Shown in pieces: positions 49,418-56,985 of a stretch of 64,000 bases of DNA. This DNA comes from Prauserella rugosa (lineage in GTDB: Bacteria > Actinomycetota > Actinomycetes > Mycobacteriales > Pseudonocardiaceae), in assembly GCF_000719975.1 (NCBI RefSeq), contig NZ_JOIJ01000009.1, positions 1 through 64,000 on the forward strand, in the 5' to 3' direction. Under the pieces are notes generated by a model that had not been told where the DNA came from, did not search any database, and was given only the letters and a program-made list of their open reading frames with translations. The stretch's first letter is position 1. Each line of letters opens with the position of its first letter. The translations under genes and the position numbers were made by a program.

Positions 49418-50065
49418 TCAGGCGGAGGGGTAGCGCTCCTCGTGCACGACGGCATCGAGCGGCAGCCGCTCCCGCCAGCCGTGGCGTTCCAGGTCGGGGG
49501 TCTGCTCGAGGTGGGTCACGGGGCCGAGGCACAGCCAGGCGACCGGCCGCACGCGCTCGGGAATCCCCAGCAGCTCCCTCAGCACCGGCTCGCGGTAGAA
49601 GCTCACCCAGCCGACGCCGAGGCCCTCGGCGGTCGCCGCGAGCCACAGGTTCTGGATGGCGAGGCAGACCGAGTACAGGCCCGCGTCGGCGATCGCGTGC
49701 CGTCCGAGCACGGCGGGGGAGCCGCGGTCGGGGTCGTAGGTGACCACGACCGACAGCGTCGATTCGAGGATGCCCTCGACCTTGATCCGGGAGAACGTCT
49801 CCGCGCGCTCGCCGGACAGACTGCCTGCGAACGTGTCCCGCTCGGCGACGACGTGGTCGCGGAACGCCGTGCGGGTCGCGCGGTCGCGGACGAGGACGAA
49901 GTCCCACGGCTGGCTCAGCCCGACGCTCGGGGCTGCGTGCGCGGCCCCCAGCACGCGGCGCAGCACCTGCTCGTCGACCGGTTCGCCGGTGAACTGGCCG
50001 CGGACGTCCCTGCGCCGCCCGCACAGTGCGTAGAAGTCCTCGGCCAGCGTTCGCGGGCTCACCAT
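49418..50065 (-). CDS. bluB: 5,6-dimethylbenzimidazole synthase (BluB)
   Basis: 215 residues. It is a nitroreductase-fold enzyme that fragments FMNH2 with oxygen to form 5,6-dimethylbenzimidazole, the lower ligand of cobalamin. BluB landmarks are FYALCGRRRDVRGQF, VLRRVLGAAHAAPSVGLSQPWDFVLV, FSRIKVEGILESTLSVVVTYDP, SVCLAIQNLWLAATAEGLGVGWVSF and AWLCLGPVTHLEQTPDLE. The start at 50065 overlaps the end of the upstream ATPase-domain gene by 7 bp. No cob genes lie nearby, and no cobalamin riboswitch is seen. Confidence 0.94.
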   Translation of the reverse strand: MVSPRTLAEDFYALCGRRRDVRGQFTGEPVDEQVLRRVLGAAHAAPSVGLSQPWDFVLVRDRATRTAFRDHVVAERDTFAGSLSGERAETFSRIKVEGILESTLSVVVTYDPDRGSPAVLGRHAIADAGLYSVCLAIQNLWLAATAEGLGVGWVSFYREPVLRELLGIPERVRPVAWLCLGPVTHLEQTPDLERHGWRERLPLDAVVHEERYPSA

Positions 50066-50571
50066 TCGCGGTTCTTCAGCCCGACGAGCACCCGGTCGGC
50101 GAGTGCGGGGTCGACCGAGGGCGGCGCCTCGGGCGAGGCCGCCGCGGCCTCCGGCGGCAGGTTCCGCCGCTCCCCGCGGTGCGGGAGGCGGACCTGGGTC
50201 GCCGACATCCCGGGCGGCAGCGGCACCTCGCACCACACCAGCTTGCCGCGGCCCTGCACCGGCATCGCACCCGTACGCCTGCCCTCGATGACCGGCGCGT
50301 CGTCGTGGGCGTGGGCGAGCTGGTCGTCCTCGACCTCGATGACGAGACAGTCGCCCTTGAGCCGCAGCCGCACGCTGACGAACCCGGTCCTGCCGTCGGC
50401 GTGATCGAGCACGTTCTGCACGAGGGTCCGCACAGCCTCGCTCGTGGTCTCGCGCAGCATCGGCAGTTGCCACTCGCTCAGCGAGAACTCGACGAACATC
50501 GCCGCGCAGTTCAGGGCGCTGGGCACGGCGACGAGCCGGATGTCGTCGACCTGTGCGGTGTGGGTGCTCAC
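50059..50571 (-). CDS. ATP-binding (HATPase-fold) protein, anti-sigma/regulatory type
   Basis: 170 residues from the GTG at 50571 with ggaaggatcac upstream. Residues about 10-120 have an anti-sigma-factor kinase-like GHKL fold: VPSALNCAAMFVEFSLSEWQ, a weak N-box TSEAVRTLVQNVLDHADG, then LRLKGDCLVIEVEDD. The N-box Asn and glycine boxes are degenerate, so ATP binding is uncertain. The tail is Pro/Ala-rich. Similar small proteins are often found near conservons in actinobacteria. It diverges from the conservon across a 437-bp spacer. Confidence 0.7.
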   Translation of the reverse strand: MSTHTAQVDDIRLVAVPSALNCAAMFVEFSLSEWQLPMLRETTSEAVRTLVQNVLDHADGRTGFVSVRLRLKGDCLVIEVEDDQLAHAHDDAPVIEGRRTGAMPVQGRGKLVWCEVPLPPGMSATQVRLPHRGERRNLPPEAAAASPEAPPSVDPALADRVLVGLKNREW

Positions 50572-51008
50572 TCGTGATCCTTCCGCGCCGCGTGCCTCTG
50601 GGTCCTCACCGGCCGACCGCCGCCGGCACGGCGGGGTCCGCATCTTGCCAAAGCGCCGGGCTCGGCCGGAGTGCGGCCCGAGCCCGTGGGCCGGGTCGCA
50701 TGTGCGCGGGTGCCGATCACGGCGTGGTGGCGGCCCCCGACTGCGCGCCTGTGCCCTGCCTCGGACGAGCAACACTCTAGGTGTGATCTGTGCGGCAGTA
50801 CATGGGTCACGCACCGTGATCCATGTCCCACGGACGGGTGTACGCGGCGCTTTTCGTCGCACGTGAGAGTAGGCGATCACGCGGCGCGTCGAACCGGGGA
50901 CTGCTTGTGGACATCGCGAGGGCCTTCTGCTTGCATAGGCGTCCGTTGGTCGGGGGAGATACGGCCGAATCCGAGGCCCGTACGCGACTCAAGAAAGTGT
51001 GGACACCA
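50572..51008. other. 437-bp divergent control region of the conservon
   Basis: No gene is supported here. It contains a near-perfect 11-bp inverted repeat, catgggtcacg/cgtgatccatg (50801-50811, 50815-50825; one mismatch), and an AT-richer stretch around 50770-50800. It is the probable promoter region for both the conservon and the ATPase-domain gene. Confidence 0.6.
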
Positions 51009-52418
51009 ATGGCGAGGCGGGCGAAAGCGCGGGAGATCCTGGAGCGCTCTCGTGTGTTACTTGACCGCTCCCGGGTGGCGGCGGCACAGCTGCTGGACCC
51101 CCCGCGGTACGACGGGGAGGGCACCGACGGGACGGCGATCGCCGCGTATGCGCAGCCCCTTCCTGCGCACGGCGGCGAACAGCAGCAGGCGCTGGTCGAC
51201 ATGTGCGCGAACCTCGCGCTGCGTGATCTGAACCTGGTCGACACGCTGCTGTCGGAACTGGAGAAGATGGAGACGGGCGAGGAGGACGAGGAGCGGCTCG
51301 AGCAGCTCTACCGCCTCGACCACCTGGCGACGCGGCTGCGCCGCAACGCCGAGAACCTGCGCGTGCTCGCGGGCAGGGACGCCGGTGGGCCCGGCAGCGA
51401 CGCATCGTCCCTTGTGGACATCGTGCGCGGTGCGATGTCGTCGATCGACCAGTACGCGCGCGTGACGATCGGGCGCGTGGTGTCGCTCGGTGTCGTCGGC
51501 TTCGCGGCCGAGGACATCAGCCGGTTGCTGGCGGAGCTGCTCGACAACGCGGCGAACCAGTCGCCGCCGAACGCGCCCGTGCGGGTCAGCGCACACCTGA
51601 CCGAGACCGGCAGCGTGCTGATGCGTATCGAGGACGAGGGCATCGGCCTGCCGGAGGAACGGCTCGACGAGCTCAACCGCAGGCTCTCGCCGTCGACCAG
51701 CGACGAGGTCATTCTCGACGACGCGGCCGTGCGGAGCATGGGCCTGACCGTCGTGCGGCGGCTGGCCGACCGGCACAAGCTGACCGTGTCGCTGGCCAAC
51801 CGGCTTCCGAGCGGTACCACCGCGACGGTGCTGCTGCCGTCGGGTCTGGTGACCGAGGTGCCGGACGCCATGTGGTCCGGCAACGAGACGGTGTTCTACT
51901 CGCAGGGGCCCGGCCTGGTCGAGCCGGCCCCGGAATCGCCGGCATCGCCCGCGGCGCCGTCGTCGTCGGTGGGGCGTTCGTCGGGTGCGATCTCGGGCGA
52001 GCTCCCGCGGCGCGTGCCGCAGCAGAGCGGCGCCGCGGCCACCCCGCCTCCGCCGCCGGCCCCCACGGCCGAGGAACCGCCGTCGCCGCGTCCGCGCCCC
52101 CGTCCCTCGTCGAACGCCGTCGGCGGCACGACCGCGAGCGGTCTGCCGCGGCGGGTGTCGCAGAGCCTGAAGGACACCACGGCGGCGGGAGCCGGCTCGG
52201 GTGCCTCGGTGCCGCACGAGCCGGCGCCCGAGGACCCGATGGAGGACCCGGTCTCGCTCGAGGAGAGCCACGACCAGCTGCTGGCCGACCTCGACGCGTT
52301 CTCCGACGGCGAGCAGCTCGCCTCCGAGGGCGCCGAGTCCGACGACCAGCCGTCGTCGCAGGCCAAGCACCGGCTCGACGACTCCGGTCGTCCCGACACT
52401 GGTGAGGCCGCCGAGTGA
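51009..52418 (+). CDS. conservon histidine-kinase-like ATPase (CvnA type), cytosolic
   Basis: 469 residues from the ATG at 51009; GTG 50997 is possible. There is no membrane helix or sensor domain, unlike the long membrane-bound nitrate-sensor-like CvnA proteins. A helical region with the family pseudo-H-box LYRLDHLATRLRRNAENLRVLAG-like segment (about 98-118) precedes a HATPase domain (about 150-285) with N-box LLAELLDNAANQSPP, IEDEGIGLP and MGLTVVRRL. The last 170 residues are a Pro/Ser/Glu-rich tail. It overlaps the roadblock gene by GTGA. Conservons act as membrane-associated GTPase-like signalling complexes in actinomycetes. Confidence 0.9.
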   Translation: MARRAKAREILERSRVLLDRSRVAAAQLLDPPRYDGEGTDGTAIAAYAQPLPAHGGEQQQALVDMCANLALRDLNLVDTLLSELEKMETGEEDEERLEQLYRLDHLATRLRRNAENLRVLAGRDAGGPGSDASSLVDIVRGAMSSIDQYARVTIGRVVSLGVVGFAAEDISRLLAELLDNAANQSPPNAPVRVSAHLTETGSVLMRIEDEGIGLPEERLDELNRRLSPSTSDEVILDDAAVRSMGLTVVRRLADRHKLTVSLANRLPSGTTATVLLPSGLVTEVPDAMWSGNETVFYSQGPGLVEPAPESPASPAAPSSSVGRSSGAISGELPRRVPQQSGAAATPPPPPAPTAEEPPSPRPRPRPSSNAVGGTTASGLPRRVSQSLKDTTAAGAGSGASVPHEPAPEDPMEDPVSLEESHDQLLADLDAFSDGEQLASEGAESDDQPSSQAKHRLDDSGRPDTGEAAE

Positions 52419-52855
52419 ACCCACAGACCAGCGCAGGCAAACACAACTTCTCGTGGTTGATCAACGACTTCGTCCACAAGGTGCACGGGGTCACGCACGC
52501 GTTGATCATGTCCTCCGACGGGTTTCCACTGACGTCCTCGGACCAGGTCACGACTGAGGAATCGGAGCAGCTCGCGGCGATCGCCAGCGGGATGCTCAGC
52601 CTCGCGCGCAACAGCGCGACGCTGTTCAACAAGGGCGGTTGTGAGCAGATCATCATCCGGCTCACCCACGGCTACTTCCTGTTCATGGGCATCGGTAACG
52701 GCGCCGGACTCGCCGTGCTGACCGGGCCCGAATGCGACATGAAGGTGGTGGCGTACGAGATGACGCAGTTCGTCCGGAACGCCGGCCACGCCCTGACTCC
52801 GGAAATCCGTGCCGACATGCGACGCGTGCTGACCGCCCGCAGGGCGCAGGCGTGA
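52415..52855 (+). CDS. roadblock/LC7 domain protein (CvnB type)
   Basis: 146 residues from a GTG that overlaps the upstream stop (GTGA at 52415-52418). The roadblock fold is characteristic: FSWLINDFVHKVHGVTHALI, SSDGFPLTSSDQV, LAAIASGMLSLARNSATLFN, and YFLFMGIGNGAGLAVLTGP. In conservons this protein is proposed as the GTPase-activating or scaffold partner of CvnD. The length is slightly over the usual about 125-140. Confidence 0.92.
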   Translation: MNPQTSAGKHNFSWLINDFVHKVHGVTHALIMSSDGFPLTSSDQVTTEESEQLAAIASGMLSLARNSATLFNKGGCEQIIIRLTHGYFLFMGIGNGAGLAVLTGPECDMKVVAYEMTQFVRNAGHALTPEIRADMRRVLTARRAQA

Positions 52856-52874
52856 CGACCCCACTGGTGAGGAA

Positions 52875-53261
52875 GTGACCACCGTGTCCACAGAAAACGG
52901 GGCCGGTCAGCCGAATCGGATGCGCAGCAAGCGAATCCGTCCCTACGCGCTCACCGGCGGCCGCACCAAACCGCGTTACGACCTTCTCGTCGAAACGCTG
53001 ATTTCGGTGCCGCGATATGACCCGAGCCTGGCCGACTCCCTGATGCCGGAGTCGCGTCAGCTGTACGAGCGTGCGCGCACGCGCGTGTCGATCGCCGAGT
53101 TGTCGGTGTCGCTCGCGCTGCCGCTGGGTGTGATCCGAGTGCTGGTCAGCGACCTGGCCGCACAGGGCGCGATCTACATCCACCCGACGGCGTACGCGTA
53201 CGCGCACGATCGGAACGTACTCGAGAGGATCCTCGATGGACTCAAGCGGCTACCGGTCTGA
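52875..53261 (+). CDS. DUF742 protein (CvnC type)
   Basis: 128 residues from the GTG at 52875, or 125 from the GTG at 52884; ggtgaggaa lies just ahead. It carries the DUF742 core: RIRPYALTGGRTKPRYDLLVETLIS, SVSLALPLGVIRVLVSDLAAQGAIYIH, and RNVLERILDGLKRLPV at the end. The middle looks like a winged-helix segment. It is the third gene of every conservon, role unclear. It overlaps the GTPase gene by 26 bp. Confidence 0.92.
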   Translation: MTTVSTENGAGQPNRMRSKRIRPYALTGGRTKPRYDLLVETLISVPRYDPSLADSLMPESRQLYERARTRVSIAELSVSLALPLGVIRVLVSDLAAQGAIYIHPTAYAYAHDRNVLERILDGLKRLPV

Positions 53262-53895
53262 CGGCGCCACGGCGACCGGCGGGAACGGCGCCGTGGAGAC
53301 GGCCGACCCGGATCAGCTGACGGTTTCGGCGAAGATCGTGGTGGCCGGCGGTTTCGGCGTCGGCAAGACCACGTTCGTCGGATCCGTGTCGGAAGTACCG
53401 CCGATCAACAGTGAAGCCTGGATGACCGAGGCGGGCACCGGCATCGACGAGGCACCCGACGGTGCGCAGAAGTCGACCACGACCGTCGCCATGGACTTCG
53501 GCAAGATCACGTTGCACTCGGATCTGCTGCTGTACCTGTTCGGCACCCCCGGGCAGGCGCGGTTCTGGTTCCTGTGGGACGACCTGTCCCGCGGCGCGCT
53601 GGGCGCCGTGGTCCTGGTCGACACCCGCCGGATCGACCAGTCCTTCGCGGCGATCAACTATTTCGAGAACGACTCGGAGCTGCCGTTCATCGTCGCCGTC
53701 AACCGGTTCAACGGCGAGATGCACCACGACCTGGACGAGGTCAGGGACGCGTTGGCGCTCGACGAGTCGATTCCGTTGGTCACCGTCGATGCGCGGGATC
53801 CGAAATCCACGGCCGAGACGCTGCGTGAACTCGTGAGTTACACGCTCGCGTTGGCCGAACTGTCTGACCCCGGGAGGGCACGAACTCATGCGTAA
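53236..53895 (+). CDS. conservon small GTPase (CvnD type)
   Basis: 219 residues. Ras-like GTPase fold: the P-loop GGFGVGKTTFVGSVSEVPP, switch segment TTTVAMDFGKITL, LFGTPGQARFWFLWDDL (the DxxG equivalent with TPGQ), VVLVDTRRIDQSF, and VNRFNG replacing NKxD. The order CvnA-B-C-D is complete. The conserved Thr-rich MTEAGTGIDEAPDGAQKSTT region lies in switch I. It overlaps the preceding gene by 26 bp and the flavoprotein gene by 8 bp, so all five genes are one transcription and translation unit. Confidence 0.93.
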   Translation: MDSSGYRSDGATATGGNGAVETADPDQLTVSAKIVVAGGFGVGKTTFVGSVSEVPPINSEAWMTEAGTGIDEAPDGAQKSTTTVAMDFGKITLHSDLLLYLFGTPGQARFWFLWDDLSRGALGAVVLVDTRRIDQSFAAINYFENDSELPFIVAVNRFNGEMHHDLDEVRDALALDESIPLVTVDARDPKSTAETLRELVSYTLALAELSDPGRARTHA

Positions 53896-55117
53896 GATTC
53901 TGGTCGTCGGAGCCGGCCAGTCGGGCCTGCAGCTCGCACTGTCGCTGCAGAACCACGGTTACGACGTCACGGTGATGTCGGCCCGTACGGCCGACGAGAT
54001 CCGCGGCGGCCGGGTCATGTCGACCCAGTGCATGTTCAACGACGCGTTGCAGACCGAGCGCAACGAGGGCCTCAATCTCTGGGAGTCCGAGTGCGTGACG
54101 GCCGACGGCCTGGGGGTGTCGGTCGCCGGCGAGGATTCCAGCAGGGTGCTCAACTGGATCGGCTGGCTCGACCACTACGGACAGTCGGTCGATCAGCGCG
54201 TGAAGATGGCAGGCTGGCTGGAGCTGTTCGAACAGCGCGGCGGCAAGCTCGTCATCCACGGCGTGACCACGGCGGACCTGAACTCGCTGTCCACGATGTA
54301 CGACCTGACGGTCGTCGCAGCGGGCAAGGGTGAACTGGTGCAGCTGTTCGACCGCGACAACGAGCGGTCGGTGTGGACGAAGCCGCAGCGCGCACTGTCG
54401 GTCGTCTACGCCCACGGGGTGGAGGCCAGGCCGGAGCACCCGAACAACCGGGCAGTGCGGTTCAACCTGATCCCCGGTGTGGGCGAGTTGTTCATGATCC
54501 CGGGGCTCACGCTGAGCGGGAACTGCGAGATCCTGTTCTTCGAGGGCATCCCCGGCGGCCCGCTCGACTGCTTCAGCGACCGCCCGTCGCCGCAGGAACA
54601 CCTCGACCGCACGCTGGCGCTGATGAAGAAGTACCTGCCGTGGGAGTACGACCGCGCGCGCAACGCCGAGCTCACCGACGACCGGGCGACCCTGGCAGGC
54701 GGTTACACGCCGGTCGTGCGCAAGCCGGTGGGTGAGCTGCCCTCGGGCGGCAAGGTGCTCGGCATGGCCGACGTCGTGGTGGCCAACGACCCGATCACGG
54801 GCCAGGGGTCGAACAACGCGGCCAAGTGTGCGGACTCGTACCTGCACTCGATCCTGGAGCGCGGCGACCAGCCGTTCGACGCCCAGTGGATGAGCGACAC
54901 GTTCGAACGGTACTGGGACTACGCCCAGCACGTGACGAACTGGACGAACGCGCTCCTGACCCCGCCGCCCCCGCACGTCATGGACATCCTGGGTGCGGCG
55001 CAGGAGAACCCGGTCGTGGCGAAGCGGTTCGCCAACGGCTTCTCCGACCCGTCCGACTACCAGCACTGGTTCATGGACCCGCAGAAGACGGCCGACTACC
55101 TCGCCAGCGTGTCGTAG
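53888..55117 (+). CDS. styrene monooxygenase (StyA)-like FAD monooxygenase
   Basis: 409 residues, starting inside the GTPase gene. The N-terminal dinucleotide motif is VVGAGQSGLQLALSLQNHGY, then SARTADEIRGGRVMSTQCMF (family-specific), VVAAGKGELVQLFDRD, and a C-terminal FAD motif GMADVVVANDPITGQGSNNA. This is the two-component StyA family that epoxidises alkenes or oxygenates indole using FADH2 from a separate reductase. No reductase (StyB) gene is adjacent. It is in the position where many conservons encode a P450 (CvnE), so an oxygenation step coupled to the signalling unit is suggested. Confidence 0.92.
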   Translation: MRKILVVGAGQSGLQLALSLQNHGYDVTVMSARTADEIRGGRVMSTQCMFNDALQTERNEGLNLWESECVTADGLGVSVAGEDSSRVLNWIGWLDHYGQSVDQRVKMAGWLELFEQRGGKLVIHGVTTADLNSLSTMYDLTVVAAGKGELVQLFDRDNERSVWTKPQRALSVVYAHGVEARPEHPNNRAVRFNLIPGVGELFMIPGLTLSGNCEILFFEGIPGGPLDCFSDRPSPQEHLDRTLALMKKYLPWEYDRARNAELTDDRATLAGGYTPVVRKPVGELPSGGKVLGMADVVVANDPITGQGSNNAAKCADSYLHSILERGDQPFDAQWMSDTFERYWDYAQHVTNWTNALLTPPPPHVMDILGAAQENPVVAKRFANGFSDPSDYQHWFMDPQKTADYLASVS

Positions 55118-55171
55118 TCCAGGAGTCCCGGCCGGCGGTTCGCCATCGCACCCGGTCCGGACAGGCCCCCA

Positions 55172-55212
55172 CCGAAGGCGGGCCGGCACCACACGTGCCG
55201 GCCCGCCTTCGG
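55172..55212. terminator. strong terminator after the conservon operon
   Basis: Perfect 18-bp arms (55172-55189 and 55195-55212) around a 5-base loop. It ends the conservon-flavoprotein operon. Confidence 0.93.
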
Positions 55213-55331
55213 CGTCCGTACCCCCGACTCCTTCGGGTGGGCCCGCCTGCGCGCGGATTGAATAGCGCGGCGCTCCGGCGGGAACATGAGCGGGGAGCGC
55301 GAACCATTCCGGGCGAGCGAGGGGATACGCA

Positions 55332-55940
55332 GTGGCGGAGTACGCGACATCGAACGGACGTCTCGTGCGGGCGTGGCGCAGGATCCGGCCGGGGCGTAAT
55401 CCGCTGGCCAGGCGCGGCGATCGGTGGGACGGCCGGCTGCTGGTGGGCCTCGTGCTGATCGCGGTGTGCGCCGTTCCGCTGGCGGTGTCGTGGGCGGGGT
55501 CGGCCTACGCGACGCGGCTCGAGGTCGTCGAACGGGACGCGGCCACCACGCACGCGGCGACGGCGACGTTGACCGAGAACGCGCCGGTGGGAGCGTCCGG
55601 CGACATTTCCCACGGGGTGCGCGCCGACGCGCGGTGGAAGGCTCCCGACGGCACCGAGCGCACCGGCGCGGTACCGGCCTACCGCGGGGCGACCGCCGGG
55701 ACCGAGGTGACAGTGTGGGTCGACGACACGGGGGCGGTGACCTCACCGCCGTTGACCCGCACCGGCGCAGCCGTCGACGCCGCGACCCTCGGCGTCACGT
55801 CGTGGCTGGCGGTGCTGGCGTTCGGTGGCGCGGGATACGGACTGTTCCGCATACTGCTCGCCCGCGCGCGGGACGCCGCGTGGGACCGCGAGTGGGAACG
55901 GTTCAACGCCGACCACCCGCGTGATCGCAACGAGCACTGA
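55332..55940 (+). CDS. Rv1733c-like two-helix membrane protein
   Basis: 202 residues from a GTG start. One membrane helix lies near the N-terminus (about 37-57) after an RIRPGRNPLARRGDRWDG segment typical of the mycobacterial Rv1733c family, and one lies near the C-terminus (about 154-174). Between them is an extracytoplasmic domain with VRADARWKAPDGTERTGAV and GTEVTVWVDDTGAVTSPP. The function is unknown; Rv1733c is a dormancy-regulon antigen in M. tuberculosis. No DosR-type box is visible upstream. Confidence 0.88.
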   Translation: MAEYATSNGRLVRAWRRIRPGRNPLARRGDRWDGRLLVGLVLIAVCAVPLAVSWAGSAYATRLEVVERDAATTHAATATLTENAPVGASGDISHGVRADARWKAPDGTERTGAVPAYRGATAGTEVTVWVDDTGAVTSPPLTRTGAAVDAATLGVTSWLAVLAFGGAGYGLFRILLARARDAAWDREWERFNADHPRDRNEH

Positions 55941-55999
55941 GCGTCGCCGCGCGGCGGACTCCGGTCCGGTGGCCGCGGCGGGCCAGGGAGGTGGACCCC

Positions 56000-56959
56000 A
56001 TGGCGGTGTCGAAGCCGGCGAAACAGCTGATCGCCGCCGTCGCGGTGTTCCTGGCCGCCGCCGTCGCCGTGACGGTGCTGCTCGTGTCGGGGGACGGGCA
56101 GGAGCAGCAGGCGGCACCGGACCGTCCCGGCGGGCCCCCCGAGCGTCGTCCCGTGGTCGTGGTCAAGATCGACAACGTCGACCAGGCCCGCCCCCAGACG
56201 GGCCTGTCGGCGGCCGACGTGGTGTACGTCGAACCCGTCGAAGGGGGACTGACGCGGCTCGCGGCTGTGTACGCCAGCACGCTCCCGGACGCCGTCGGCC
56301 CCGTGCGCAGCGCACGCGAGACCGACATTCGCCTCATCGCGCAGTACGGCAGGCCCGTGCTCGCCTACTCGGGCGGCGCCCCGGAGATCGAACCGCTGCT
56401 GCGGGACGCGCCGATCACGCTCGTCACCGACAAGTCGCGGCCGCAGGCGTACTTCCGGGGCGCCGACCGGCCTATTCCGCACAACCTGTACGTCCGCCCC
56501 GGCCGGCTTCCCGGGCAGGATCGCGACGCCGCCCCGCGCCCGGTGACCGACACGGGAGCCGCGCCGGAGGGCGGCAGGCCCGCAGGGCAGCACGAGGTGG
56601 CGTTCCGTGCGGCCGCCTACCGCTTCACCTGGTCCGAGTCCGACGGGCGCTACCGGGTTGCGCTCAACGGCTCGCCCGTGACGACGACCGAGGCCGGACC
56701 GGCGCTGGCGGGCACGGTGATCGTGCAGCGGACCGAGGTCCGCGAGGGCAGGCAGGTGCGCGACTCGGGAGGGCAGATGTCGCCGGTGGCCGTCACCGTC
56801 GGCAGGGGCGAGGCGACGATCCTGCGTGACGGCAGGGCTTTCGAGGCCACCTGGACGCGCGAGGGTCCGCAACAGCGGACCACCTACCGCACGGAGTCGG
56901 GCCGGCCCGTGCGGATGGCCGAGGACGGACCGGTGTGGGTGCTGCTCGCACCACGGTGA
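56000..56959 (+). CDS. DUF3048 (YerB-like) envelope protein
   Basis: 319 residues from the ATG at 56000 (gggaggtggacccc upstream). An N-terminal hydrophobic segment (about 10-30) is a signal anchor without a lipobox Cys. DUF3048 N and C domains follow: VVVKIDNVDQARPQTGLSAA, DVVYVEPVEGGLTRLAAVY, VGPVRSARETDIRLIAQYG, then VTDKSRPQAYFRGADRPIPHN and the C-terminal GTVIVQRTEVREG and FEATWTREGPQQRTTY. It is likely extracytoplasmic, possibly in cell-wall metabolism; the biochemical role is not known. Confidence 0.9.
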   Translation: MAVSKPAKQLIAAVAVFLAAAVAVTVLLVSGDGQEQQAAPDRPGGPPERRPVVVVKIDNVDQARPQTGLSAADVVYVEPVEGGLTRLAAVYASTLPDAVGPVRSARETDIRLIAQYGRPVLAYSGGAPEIEPLLRDAPITLVTDKSRPQAYFRGADRPIPHNLYVRPGRLPGQDRDAAPRPVTDTGAAPEGGRPAGQHEVAFRAAAYRFTWSESDGRYRVALNGSPVTTTEAGPALAGTVIVQRTEVREGRQVRDSGGQMSPVAVTVGRGEATILRDGRAFEATWTREGPQQRTTYRTESGRPVRMAEDGPVWVLLAPR

Positions 56960-56985
56960 GCGGCCACCGGTCAGCTGCCGGCAGG

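Noticed and set aside
50823..51008. N-terminal extension of the conservon kinase-like protein
   Set aside because: The extended frame is rich in Arg and Cys, crosses the inverted repeat, and lacks similarity; the ATG at 51009 gives the expected start.
55213..55331. DosR-type box before the Rv1733c-like gene
   Set aside because: No GGGACT-AGTCCC type palindrome occurs in the upstream sequence.
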